DNA from: Ochotona curzoniae
Taxonomy: Eukaryota; Chordata; Mammalia; Lagomorpha; Ochotonidae
Direction of reading: 5' to 3'
Length of the DNA stretch: 64,000 nt
NCBI RefSeq assembly: GCF_017591425.1
Contig: NW_024466599.1
Coordinates: 69,792,501-69,856,500, forward strand
This document shows positions 53,015 to 63,549 of the stretch, in pieces; position 1 is the first letter of the stretch, and every line of letters starts with the position of its first letter. A model generated the notes under the pieces. It saw nothing but the letters and a program-made list of their open reading frames with translations, was not told the origin of the DNA and did no database searches. The position numbers were made by a program, and so were the translations under genes.

Positions 53015-53350
53015 ATACTATGTCAATCAATTCCATAACACCATATATTGTTGCTGATGTTTTGTTGGGGCTTTTAACTGACCGGGATTTTCCTCTGTTA
53101 GCTCTGCCTTCAGACCAGAAAAGGTCTCCCCAAGAAGCCGTTAAGGTTATCTGGACAATAAGATGCTGGACTCTATGCTGGGTATGTGCTTGCAATGAAG
53201 GAATCTCAACTGAACTTGAACTGTGGTTATGCAGCAAGGTGGAGGAATCCACCATGGGGGGAGGGTTGTGGGAGGAGTGGGGGAAATCCCAGTGCCTATA
53301 AAACTGTATCACATAATACAATGTTATTAACAATAAAAAATAAATTTTTA
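53015..53350 (+). repeat. Lagomorph-type L1 3' UTR, 5'-truncated
   Basis: A G-rich stretch (GGGGGGAGGGTTGTGGGAGG), then CCTATAAAACTGTATCACAT, AATACAATGTTATTAAC and an A-rich tail AATAAAAAATAAATTTTTAA. The same end signature recurs near 63920-63965 and, reversed, at 56326. Frames here are not genes. Confidence 0.6.
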
Positions 53351-53439
53351 AAAAACCCAAATGATCCCAAACATATGACATTCTCAACCAGGTGGTCAAA
53401 ATAAAAATCAACAGTAGTAAATCATATTGATGTATGTGC

Positions 53440-53740
53440 CCAGATATGATGTGTGTGTGTGTGTCTGGGCACTCACAGAGATATACATATATCTACAATG
53501 ACAGTTCATCTCTATGATCTTCCCCCAAACACAAATCACTGCAATCTAACCAGGAGAAAAACATTAGATAAACCCCAATTGAGAGACAGTTACAAAATAA
53601 CTTGATCAATACTCTTCACAATTGTCAAAGTCATCAAAAACAACGAAAGTCAGAGACTGTAATGGCCAAAGGAAGCCTAAGGAGACATAATAACTACACA
53701 GAATGTGGTATCGTGAATGGGACACTGGGACAGAAAAGGA
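53440..53740 (+). repeat. Old L1M-type 3' UTR fragment
   Basis: AACCAGGAGAAAAACATTAG, ATAAACCCCAATTGAGAGAC, ACAAAATAACTTGATCAATA, CTTCACAATTGTCAAAGTCA, AAGGAGACATAATAACTAC follow a known old L1 3' UTR phrase order. Confidence 0.5.
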
Positions 53741-54269
53741 CATTAGGGACTATCAGTCTCAACAACATGCTGAGTACCACTGATTTCTGGAGCGTTGCAC
53801 TGCAGAGGGCATTGGCAGTTCTCACCACTAGGGCAATCAACAGTCATCCTTCCCACAGTCCCCTCAGAAAGAGGGAGGAGCTGGTATGCTCTTACATCCA
53901 ATGAGCCAGTATTGTTCTACATATGGACCAAGTCCATCAACACTTCAGTCCCCTGCCTGTGTCCTACACAGTGAGGACTCCACGCATGCTCACACCTCAA
54001 CTATCAAAGCCACCATGACTATGGTAAGGCTCACCTTACGGCCCAGAGCCACAGATATTCAGTGTATGCCTACACCATGAATCATGGGGCTCCTGCTGCT
54101 ACATGTGCACCCATTCCTCAGACGTGGGACACAACAACCTAGTAGGCTGTTCCAAGGGGCCACTGTTATTCCATGTGTGACTGTTTTCCAGGGCCCAGAG
54201 TGTCAGCACCATGGACACTGGAGCCACTGCTGCTGCAGATTCCCCATGCCCTACTCCAGAGCAATAGCC
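53741..54269. other. GC-moderate block of unknown type
   Basis: Texture resembles the unassigned block at 24130-25189, but no clear alignment was found. Frames at 53602-54371 are short and unlike known proteins. Confidence 0.35.
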
Positions 54270-54383
54270 CTCCTGCCGTTGCAGCGGCTTGGGGAATGCA
54301 TCATCGGACAGAAGATCTTCCTCTCTCTCTCCTCCTTTCTGTATATCCGATTTTGCCATAAAAATAAATAAATCCATAAAACA
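54270..54383 (+). repeat. C-type SINE, 3' part
   Basis: GCCGTTGCAGCGGCTTGGGG, GCATCATCGGACAGAAGATC, CT stretch, ATAAAAATAAATAAATCC. The left two-thirds are missing or replaced by the preceding block. Confidence 0.85.
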
Positions 54384-54389
54384 AAAATA

Positions 54390-55300
54390 AGGGACGCAGA
54401 GCTCAGTTTTGCAATGTTAGAGCTGCCAGGGCGCATTCGCGCGCCCTCTCTCTCGTGCACGCGCGCTTTCTAATGAAGATCACTTCCTGACTAGCAGTGA
54501 ATTAGGAAACTGGCCTCCAATTCTGACCAGATCTCTCTGTATCTGTTACAACAAAGCCCAGCTGTTGGTGTGTTGAAGGTGGCACGACACTGCAGGCAGG
54601 TGCTCTCACATACAAACACACATCACTCAATGTAATGAGAGGATGCACTGCAGGCGAAACACGGCTCCGGCCGCATCACCCCGATTCTCAAGAAGGAACC
54701 CCAATACACAATCTTGACAGACATGAAAAAGAAGTTAAGCGGAGGAGGGACGCTACAAACGGCAGAGATGGTATCTGGTGGTTGGTCTTTGCACTCCCAC
54801 TCTCCGCAGGCAGCCAGTTCCTGTGCACCTACAGGGTCTTCCTCGCGGTCAGGACAGGAATGATGGACCCCAGCTCGGCCTGCAGCCTGGGCCTTCTTGT
54901 GCCACTGCAGCAGCACCGTGCTGTTGTTGTCGAAGGGGCTCTTGAAGCCACGGTAAATGTACTTCATCATAAGTTCACGCTGCTCATGTCCAGGGGCTGC
55001 ACGGCACGAAGCTGCCTGGAGGGCCCTTCACAGCCTGACTCTTGGTGTTGATGATGGGGGCTCTTGAGCGCAGCCTGCAGTGCCTTGCCACAGGTACTGG
55101 TCCACTTTGCCCTGGTCGGGCACCGACTGGCCTTCGCTGCAGTTCTCCTCACCCACGAACTTGTTCTCATCCACGTCCACCTTGCGAGAGTGTGCCAACT
55201 ACACCTTATTCTTTGCCATCCCTGCGGCCTCCAAGCGTCCCACAGCCCCAACATGCCCCAGGATAACTTTCTTAAAACACTTTCCAAAAGACAGTATGTC
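54390..55300 (-). pseudogene. ARPC5: ARPC5 processed pseudogene
   Basis: An intronless minus-strand copy of ARPC5 (p16-Arc, a 151-residue subunit of the Arp2/3 actin-nucleating complex). The start ATG is at 55219-55217; MAKNK is followed within two codons by a TAG (GTGTAG), then frame pieces resembling KVDVDE..NKFV, LLMKYIYKGF-type text ([17 protein letters not shown]) and a C-terminus ...VLTARKTL before TAG at 54831-54829. The CDS equivalent is only 391 nt against 456 intact, so there are deletions as well as frameshifts (at least one between the N-terminal and middle parts, another near the C-terminal end). About 25 bp of 5' UTR-like GC-rich sequence precede it, and 3' UTR-like sequence runs to about 54390. 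No introns; it is in a TSGA10 intron, same strand. Not functional. Confidence 0.85.
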
Positions 55301-55489
55301 ATTTTTTTGTCCCTTCAGAAAGTCAACAGCAAAGTAACTGTCCCCCCGAGCTGCGGCTGATCAGTATGCTTTTGTTTTGACTGGACCAGTCCCATCTTTT
55401 AGTGGCCATTGCTTTGAAGGTGCTTTGTCTTTATACTACCATTAAATCCATGTTTTTTCTCCCATTACAATTTTTCCAAGAAATGATTC

Positions 55490-55735
55490 AGGACCTTGAT
55501 CCTCGCCTCGATACATCATCATCAAGCTTACTACAGTTGAACATAAACAAAAGATTATAAAACAGGTACTCAAGAAGGATCAGATAACTCATGGGAGGAC
55601 ATCAATCAGACTAACTGATGACTTCTCAGAGAGACACTTCAGGCCAAAAGAGAATGGAGTGACATATTCCAGATCCTAACACAAACAAAAAGTTGTCACT
55701 CCAGAATAACATATCCAGCAAAGCTTTAAAAAAAA
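55490..55735 (+). repeat. L1M-type fragment, sense
   Basis: AACTGATGACTTCTCAGAGA, CACTTCAGGCCAAAAGAGAA, TGGAGTGACATATTCCAG, AGAATAACATATCCAGCAAA match text typical of mammalian L1M elements. Confidence 0.5.
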
Positions 55736-55748
55736 GGGAGGGGGGATT

Positions 55749-55922
55749 AACTGGATTTATTTAAACATTTATTTATTTGAAAGTCAGAATGAGAGCGAGC
55801 GAGCAAAACTGAGAGATCTCCAACCTGCTGATTCACTCCCCAAGGTAATCCCCAGCACTGCACCAGGCTGGAAACCCACTATGTCACAACACCACTCCTT
55901 CCTCCCCCTTTCACCCTCATAC
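55749..55922 (-). repeat. Truncated C-type SINE with target-site duplication
   Basis: AACTGGATTTATTT flanks it at 55749 and about 55923. Inside are the tail ACATTTATTTATTTGAAAG, CTGCTGATTCACTCCCCAAG and a scrambled remainder without head. Confidence 0.72.
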
Positions 55923-56055
55923 AACTGGATTTATTTTTAAATAAAATATCTGCACATGCTATGGCCAAAATGGTTTTACAGCATGAGATTGCTTACAAAC
56001 TTGAGAAACAAACCCAATATTTTATTGCCAAACATACTATTATAAAAATCTCTGC

Positions 56056-56325
56056 TGTAGGGTCTAGTGTTGTGGCTCAGCTGCCCTCTGTCTATAACAC
56101 TGATCCCAGGTTCTGTCCCAGTTATTCTACTTCTAATCATGTTCCCTGCTAGTATTCCTGGAGAAGCAATGAAAGATGGCCCAAGTGTTTGGGTTCCTGT
56201 TACCAAAGTGGGGAATCCAAATGAAGCTCTGGGCTCCTGTCTTCAACCTGGCTCAGCCCTGGCTTTTGCCGCACCCTAGGAATGTAAACCACAGGATGGA
56301 AGCTCTCTCTTTTTATATAACTAAT
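56056..56325 (+). repeat. Old C-type SINE
   Basis: GTAGGGTCTAGTGTTGTGGC head, TGCTAGTATTCCTGGAGAAG, GAATGTAAACCACAGGATGG. Its tail is replaced by the L1 end that follows. Confidence 0.68.
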
Positions 56326-56620
56326 TTACTTATTTATTTTATTATTTTATGATACAGTTCCATAGGCTCTGGTGTTTCCCCACACATTGATTTTCCCTAT
56401 ATTATTACAATAGTATCATACTTCATAAGCAGTCTTAAGTACATAATTGTATGCCAATGGACAATGGCAGAGAGTCCAGTATCCTATTGTCAAGATATAT
56501 TTAGTAGTTTCATTGAAAGTCTATCATTATTTGAGAGCAGAGATGCATACTGCATTGTATCTTCACATCTGAATATTATAGTCTCTATTGTGTAATAAAG
56601 TTACTATACATCCCCTTAAA
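56326..56620 (-). repeat. Lagomorph-type L1 3' end, antisense
   Basis: It begins with the reversed L1 end (TTATTTTATTATTTTATGAT, ACAGTTCCATAGGC), the mirror of the TATGGAACTGTATCATAAAA-type terminus seen in sense copies. It continues to TAATAAAGTTACTATACATCC. Confidence 0.5.
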
Positions 56621-57165
56621 CAAAAAGCCATAATACAAAACAACAGGAAGAAAAATAGAATATTTACAACATGAAGTTAATACGATACTGAATGACAAAC
56701 ATATCATTGAAGAAATGGAAAACAAAGTCAGAAACCTTCTTGAAGAGAAATATGCTACTGTATGATCTATGGGTCACTGAAGAAGTTAATAAGAAAAAAA
56801 CTTTTTTGAAGAAATGAAAATAAAAACAAAAATTTCAAAACCCATGAGATGCAGCACAGATAGTATTGAGAAGGACATTTATAATATCAGGTGCTTACCA
56901 AAAATTAAAATATTTCAAATAAATGATTTTACTGCATTTCAAATACTTAATAAAAAAGAAAAATGAGCAGGAAGCAAGAAATGATAAAAATCACAGCAAA
57001 AACAAATGAAATTGAAATTTATAAACAACAAATTACAATAAGAAAGCCGTTTTTTAAGAATACGAGCAAAATAAACTTTTAGCCACACTAGCAAAGAAAA
57101 ACAAGATAGAAAAAATAAGTAAAATTAGAGATGAAAAAGAAAAACATACCAAGAAACTAGTAAGA
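56621..57165 (+). repeat. L1 ORF2 fragment, sense
   Basis: GGGTCACTGAAGAAGTTAAT, CAAAACCCATGAGATGCAGC, GAGAAGGACATTTATAATAT, AATGAAATTGAAATTTATAA, TTTTAGCCACACTAGCAAAG, AAATTAGAGATGAAAAAGAA: clear ORF2 order, decayed. Confidence 0.75.
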
Positions 57166-57169
57166 TGAA

Positions 57170-58290
57170 CTCTTGTTGAATGGATCCTTCGCTCATTATG
57201 TGGTGTCTTTCTTCATTGCTCTTAATATTTTTCACATTGAAGTCTACATTATATGATGTAAGAATGGCTATACCAGCTTATTTCTCTTTTCCATTAGCCT
57301 GGAATATTTGTTTCCATTCCATCACTTTTAGATTACACATCTTTGTTGGTGAAATGTATCTCCTGGGCCTTGCACTGCAGGCTGATAGCTAGTCCTCGTC
57401 TCGCACACGCCAGGATCCCATATCAGTGCTGGTTCTAATCCCAGTGTCCTCACTTCCCTTCCAGCTCCCTGGGAAAGCAATCAAGGGTGGCCCCAAATCT
57501 TAGGACCCTGTAGATGCATAGGAAACCCATAAGAGGCTCCTGGATCCAGATTTGCTCAGCTCTGACCATTGCTGCTGTTTGGGGAGTGAATCAACAGATA
57601 GAAGTTCTTCTTCTCTGTCTCTTCTCCCTGCATATCTGACTTTCCAATAAAAATAAAATAAATCTTTAATTTAAAAATAGAAAAAATAAATACGTCTCTT
57701 GTAGGCGAGAGATGGGTTTTGGGATTTTTTTATTTAGTTTGCTAATCTATTTTGCTTGATTGATAAATTTAAGTCAGTTACATACAGGGTTAATACTGCT
57801 GGGTATGTTATCCTGAGCTGACAATTTTTTCCTTTTAGAATGTGGAATATGTCACTCTATTCTCTTCTGGCCTGTGGAGCTTCCACTGAGAGGTCAGCTG
57901 TGACTCTGATTGGGGAGCCTGTATACGTTAATTGATTTTTTTCAAGTGCATAAGGATCTTTTCCCTGTGTTCAACTGAAGAGAGCTTGATTATTATATGT
58001 CATGTTGAAGATCAAGTTATTGAGAGTTCTGTGACCCTCCTGTATTTTACTTCCCAATTCATTCTCCAAATAAGAGAAGTTTCTCCTTTATTATTTCATT
58101 GAACACATTTTTAAACCCAGCTTCTCTTTCTGTGCCTTCTAGAACTCCTGTAACTCTTATATGCAGCCTTCTAATAGTGTCCCGAATTCTTGAATACTTT
58201 TCTTAGCTTGACTCAGTTCCTCTTCCAGCTTTTTTATTTTTCCCCCTGTTGAAAGAAATGTCTTCCAATTCTGAGATTCTTTCTTCTGCC
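57170..58290 (-). repeat. L1 fragment, inverted part
   Basis: Antisense L1 text: GTAAGAATGGCTATACCAGC, TCTCTTGTAGGCGAGAGATG, TATTCTCTTCTGGCCTGTGG, CTTCTAGAACTCCTGTAACT. It abuts a sense-strand L1 3' segment at about 58290. A SINE (57365-57687) interrupts it. Confidence 0.6.
57365..57687 (+). repeat. C-type SINE in inverted L1
   Basis: GGGCCTTGCACTGCAGGCTG head, GGATCCCATATCAGTGCTGG, tail TCCAATAAAAATAAAATAAA. Flanks AAATGTATCTCCT and AAATACGTCTCTT are a decayed duplication. Confidence 0.88.
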
Positions 58291-59330
58291 ACACTGAAAG
58301 AGGCAACCAACAGAATGGGAGAGAATTTTTGCATACTATAAAATGGATAGGGGACTAGCATTTAAGATTTACAAAGAGCTTCAGAAATAATAGCTACTGC
58401 AAAGCAAACAAACCAGTTAAGAAATGACAAAAGACATGAGAAGATGTTTGAACAAATTCAAGCAGGGACAAGACTTTTTAAAAATGCTCATGTTCTCTAG
58501 CAGTAAGAGAAATACAATTGAGGTTCTGCTTCACTGAGAATGGCTTGCACACCGAAATCTTCTAGCAACACACGCTGGCAAGGATGTGGAGAAAAGGTAC
58601 CCTACTGCACTGCTGGTGGGACTACAGACTAGTGCAGCCACTACAGAAGTTGGTGTGGAAACTGCTAAGCAATTGAAAATCCATCTACTGCTTGGCCCAG
58701 CAATCCCACTCCTGGGGATATATCCTACAGAAGTGAAACCTACATATGAGAAAGCAACCTGCATCCTTATATTCAAAGCAACACAATCCACCATAGCAGC
58801 ACAACCCACAACAATAAAGATGGAAGCAGTCCAGACGCCTGTTGAAAGCTCAATGCATAAAGAAACTATGGCAAAATTATTCTATGGAATACTCCTCAGC
58901 CATTAGAAAGGGGAAATTCTGCTATGGGCAACAAAATGGTCCCAGCTGGAAGGCACTACACTTAGCGAAAGCCAATATGCATGCAAAGTAAAAATATACA
59001 AATTAAAAATATACACAGGGCAACAACTATATACATATATCCTCATAAACAAACACTATAATGAACACTAGAGTACTGGGAAACAAAGAAGTGCTGCAGT
59101 ACACATTTCTACTCCTGAACAATGAAACTGTTAACATACCCTGACAAGACACTAGATTCTCTACACCTACAATGTCATGACAGAATGACTAGAACTGTGA
59201 CTGCAGCTATAGGACTATACTATTGTAAAATACAGGGGCATATGTGAGGGAGAAGAAAGGATGGGGTGGGGAGCCATATATCTACTAAAACAGTATAACG
59301 GAAAACTAAAAAATTAATGATCAAACAATC
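58291..59330 (+). repeat. L1 3' segment, sense
   Basis: CAACCAACAGAATGGGAGAG, TTAAGAAATGACAAAAGACA, GGCAAGGATGTGGAGAAAAG, TGGTGGGACTACAGACTAG, CCCAGCAATCCCACTCCTGG, AGAAACTATGGCAAAATTAT, ending in a G-rich 3' UTR (GGGAGAAGAAAGGATGGGG). Strongly diverged in frame. Confidence 0.75.
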
Positions 59331-59990
59331 AGTGATTCTATCATTTTTCCTCTCACACTTTACCACAAATATGATACTTGTTTTTGCTTCAATACTAGAA
59401 TTTCTGTTGTCTGATAAGATGCTCCTCTCAACCCGAAGTCTTCCTAGTCCCTCAGTGCCTCAAACTTGATCCTGTTCAGACACACTGTAACACGTTAGAA
59501 CATATCTCTCTTGGTGCAAAAAAAAAAAAAAAGTTGTGCAATCATGCACTTTTTTCCATGAACTTTTGAACATCCCTTAAACAGTGAAATTCAGAATGCT
59601 CTTAATACTGTAATCAGGATGTGTAAATTACTTGTAAATTTTATATGAGTTAATACAGAAAACTATATAATACATGGTAGAATGAATCACTATGTCTATT
59701 ATAATGATAATGGATATACAAAATAAAAAGAAGTAAATTATGACATCAAAAACAGAAAAGATGGAAAAAAATTAAAAGCACAGTTATTTAATGAGCTTTG
59801 ATTTATCAGTTAAAATAGACTCATAATTGTAAGAAGCTAGAAGCATCATGATAATTATAAAATAAAACTTATAATACATGTACAAAAAAGAAATTATGTC
59901 AAAGCCTATTTGAACATCAAGTCCACAAAGCAAGACAACAAGAGGGGGAAAAAAGCAACTAAGATGCTCCAAACTAATAGAAAATAATTT
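59331..59990. other. Intron, nothing recognised
   Basis: AT-rich; no repeat or exon named. Confidence 0.45.
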
Positions 59991-61576
59991 TTAATGATAA
60001 TGATAAATTATATAGATCTTCCAATTAAAAGAAGTAAAGTGGCTAAATGGATAAAACTACAACTACAACAACAAACACACAGCCTAGATATATTACTTGT
60101 TGTCTACACCAGACTCACTTTACTTGTAAAATACGTAGAGAATGAAAAGTGAAGGGATAAAAAAGAATTAGATCCAAATGAAAACCAAAGAGAACATGGG
60201 AAAGCTGTATGTGTATCAAAATGGGTCTTAAGTAAAAACATGTAAAATAAGACAAAAGGCATTATCTAATAATAAAGGAGTCAGTTTATCAACAGGATAT
60301 AATTATTATAACTAAGCATGTACCCAACAACAAAGCACCTAACTCCATCAAGCAAATAGCACCAGATATGAAGGAAGAGACAAAAGCAATATACACATAG
60401 GAGACTTCAAGCCCCACTTTCAACAATAAACAGATTAGTCAGGCAGAAAATGAATTTTAAAGATTGATGGACCTAAAAGTCACATTCAGAACATTTCATC
60501 CAGAGCAGCATCAGAATACACATGTTCCTCAAGGGCACTAGAGCAATCCACGAGGACTGATCACAGGTTAGATCGCAAATCAGATCTCAATTGGTTTTAA
60601 AAGACTGCAATCATGTGATGTCTTCTGACCACAACAGTGTACAACTAGAAATAACTATCAGGTGGAAAACTGGAAAACTCGCGAATATGTGAAAATCAAA
60701 CATCACGCTCTGGAACAACCAAGAGCCAAAGGAGGAGCCAAAAGGAAAATTTAATAGCTTGAAACAAACAAAAATAGAAACACATGTCAAATTTATGGGA
60801 TTCAAGAAAAGCAGTTGCAAGGCAGAAATATTCACTGTCAACAACTACCTTTAAACATTAAAAAAAAAAAAACCCCTACAGGTATACCTCAAACTAAGCT
60901 CAAAGTTAGCACATGAAGAGAAATAAGATATTTATTTCTTATGTATCACAGCTTGTAGATAAAACTGTCAATGGTGAAAAACAAGACAAAGATACCCACT
61001 TTGCTACTTCTGATCCATTTAATACTGGTAGTCTTAGCCAGAAAAATTAGGCAAGAAACACACACAAAAAATAAAATTAAATGACAAAGGAAAAATCATA
61101 ATGGTCTCTGAATATGATATGACCTTATAGGTGAAAGATCTACATTTTGAAAACTATAAAACATGTAATAAAGAAACTTATTTTATCTTTTCTTAGAAAA
61201 AAATATCTCCTATGTTTATGAATCAGAATAATCAATATGATTATGTCAAAATTATCCAAAGCAATCTACAAATTCAATGCATTCCCTATCAAAACCACAA
61301 CTGTAATTTTCACAGAAATTCTAAAATTCATAAAATTACAGAAGAATCTATTAACCTAAAGCATTTTTAACATTTCATGATTTCAAATTATTACAAGTAA
61401 TAAAACTGCCTGGCATTGGGGTAAAAAAAAAAAAAACACACAGAGCAACATTTGGAATGGAACAAATCGAAAATAAACTAAAATTTATATAGTCAACTAT
61501 TCTTTAACAGACTTCAATTTTACATTACAAAGGAAGGACAGTTTCCCATAAATGTTGCTGAGAAAGCTAAACATCG

Positions 61577-61581
61577 TATGA

Positions 61582-61649
<68 letters not shown>

Positions 61650-61745
61650 GAAAGAAAGAAAGGAGAAAGAAAGAAAGAAAAAGAAAGAAAGAAAGAAAAA
61701 GAGAAAGAAAGGAAGAAAGAAAGAAAGAAAGAAAGAAAAAGAAAA
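61577..61745 (+). repeat. GAAA microsatellite
   Basis: About 170 bp of (GAAA)n, pure for the first 70 bp or so, then with GGA and AAAAG interruptions. The Lys/Glu-only frame over it is an artefact. It sits inside the L1 remnant. Confidence 0.97.
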
Positions 61746-61837
61746 ACTGGATCTTTATCTTACATCACACAAAAAGTCAACTCAAAATGAATATAAAATT
61801 AAACTCAAGCCTTGAAACTGTTAAATTCCTAAAAGAA

Positions 61838-62165
61838 GGAGTCTGGCACAATAGCCTAGTGGCTAAATCCTCCCCTTGCATCCACTGGGATCCCACATGT
61901 GCACAAGTTTGTCTCTGGGCTGATACACTTCCCACCCAGCTCCCTGCCTGTGGCCTGGGAAAGCAGTCAAGGATGGCCCAAAGCCTTGGGACCCTGCACC
62001 CACGTAGGAGACCCAGAAGAAGCTCCTTGCTCCTGGCTTCAGCTTGGCTCAACTCCAGCTGTTGTGGCCACTTGGGGAGAGTATCAGTGGACAGAAAATC
62101 TTCCTCTCTGTCTCTGTTACTCTCTTTCCAAAAAAAAAAAAAAGAAAAAGAAAAAGAAAAAAAAA
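61838..62165 (+). repeat. C-type SINE
   Basis: GGAGTCTGGCACAATAGCC head, GGGATCCCACATGTGCAC, CAGTCAAGGATGGCCC, and a tail changed to A-runs with GAAAAA repeats. Confidence 0.88.
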
Positions 62166-62204
62166 GTGGGAAAGTTCTATGACACTGGTCTTGGTAATGA
62201 CTTT

Positions 62205-62262
62205 TTTTTACTTTTATTATTTTTTATTTTAATTAATTTATTTTATGATACAGTTACAAAGG
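62205..62262 (-). repeat. Very short L1 3' end insertion
   Basis: Only about 55 bp of the lagomorph L1 terminus, reversed (TTTATTTTATGATACAGTTA). The host L1 phrase on each side (CTTGGTAATGACTTTTTT and CTTTGGGACAATAATTTTTT) looks like a decayed target duplication. Confidence 0.55.
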
Positions 62263-62322
62263 CTTTGGGACAATAATTTTTTGAGATATGACATGAAAAA
62301 CACTGGCAACAACAGCAAGAAC

Positions 62323-62693
62323 AGGAGTGGGCGCAGTGATGCAATGGTTAGACCACTGCTTGGAATGCCTGCATCCGCAACAAGAATGTCTGACTACAAA
62401 GTTTCCCCTGTATCTCCAATCCAGCTTCCTGCTAATAAGCAACCTGGGACAACAAGTGACAGCCCACGTGTTCAGGCACTCTGCCACCCACGTGGGAGAG
62501 CTGGATGGAGTCCTGGCCTCCTGATTTTAGCCTGGTGCAGCCCTTCCTGTTGGGGAGCAAACCAGCAAATGTTAAGAGTTCACTCTTTCATTCTCTTTCT
62601 CTCCCACACACTTTGTTTCTCATTCCCCTTCCAACTATCAATTCTCACTGTCACTATGGCTTTCAAATAAATAAAATCAAACATTTTTAAAAA
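62323..62693 (+). repeat. Old C-type SINE
   Basis: GAGTGGGCGCAGTGATGCAA head with GGTTAGACCACTGCTTGG, CTCTGCCACCCACGTGGGAG, tail TTTCAAATAAATAAAATC. Confidence 0.78.
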
Positions 62694-63304
62694 GGAAATT
62701 GGCACTACATAAAAAGTTTTTGCACAACCAGGGAAATAATAAAAAGAAAAGGCAATCCATGAATTGGGAAAAAATATTTTCAAATTGAATATCTGATAGG
62801 AAATTAATATCCAAGTTATACGAAAAATTACACAAGTTAATAGCAAACACACACACACATACCCCAAATATCCCAGTAGTTAAGAAATGTGCAAACGGCC
62901 TAAACACACATTTTTTTTCTATGAAGATATTCTCATGGCCGATCTATATGTATAAAATATGTGCAATACTACCAGGGAAAGGTCCTCATACTTGTAAGAA
63001 ATGTAGTTTTTTATTGAAAGGACACTAAACAAGAAACGTTGATGAGGACATGGAAACAAGGAAACCCATATAGCACTGTTAGTAGGAATATAAATTCTTA
63101 TAGCCACTACAGAAAACAGTATGCAGGTTCCTCAAAAAATTAAAAATAAAACTACTTCAGGGTATCAATATCAGCCAATCAACAAATTTACCATATCAAA
63201 ACCCAATTTAGTTGCAGTATTATTCACAGCAGCCAACCAGGGAAACAATCTGAATGCCTGTCAACAAATGATTCATTCACAAGGAGTCTTCAAAAAGTTC
63301 ATAA

Positions 63305-63545
63305 AGGGGGTGGGTGTTCAGCCTAGTGGTTAACATACCTGCATTCCACATTGGAATGCCTAGGTTCTATGCCTAATTCCACTTCTAATTCCAGCTTCCT
63401 GCCGGCGTACACCTTGGGATGCAATATGTGACAGTTCAAGCAGCTGGGAAGTCCACTGGGTTGAATCCCCAGCTTCTGGCTTCAACAAGACCTGGTCCTT
63501 GCTATTGAAGGCTTTCTCTGTCTTTCAAATAATTACATAAATATT
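63305..63545 (+). repeat. Old C-type SINE
   Basis: GGGGGTGGGTGTTCAGCC head, GTGGTTAACATACCTGC, GCCTAGGTTCTATGCC (box B region), CTGTCTTTCAAATAATTACA. Confidence 0.72.
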
Positions 63546-63549
63546 TTAA

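Larger units (their letters stand above)
60000..63300 (+). repeat. Old L1 ORF2 to 3' UTR, sense, with insertions
   Basis: ORF2 order: AATGAAAACCAAAGAGAACA, TCAACAGGATATAATTATTA, CTTCAAGCCCCACTTTCAAC, GTCACATTCAGAACATTTCA, AACTAGAAATAACTATCAGG, then after an internal loss GGTAGTCTTAGCCAGAAAAA, TCCAAAGCAATCTACAAATT, then TATGACACTGGTCTTGG, TTTTTGCACAACCAGGGAAA, GCACTGTTAGTAGGAATATA. The middle reverse-transcriptase part is largely missing. It is interrupted by a GAAA run, three SINE/L1 insertions and decay. Confidence 0.75.

Noticed and set aside
52698..53411. A 237-residue minus-strand open frame
   Set aside because: It overlaps the reversed L1 3' UTR and AT-rich intron; no domain or family resemblance.
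54424..54472. CpG-dense patch as a promoter or CpG island
   Set aside because: Only about 50 bp, inside the 3' UTR-like part of the ARPC5 retrocopy; too short for an island.
58586..58906. A 106-residue plus-strand frame
   Set aside because: It falls in the L1 3' segment; known non-coding L1 text in that frame.
61578..61790. A 70-residue Lys/Glu-only open frame
   Set aside because: It is a translation of the (GAAA)n microsatellite.
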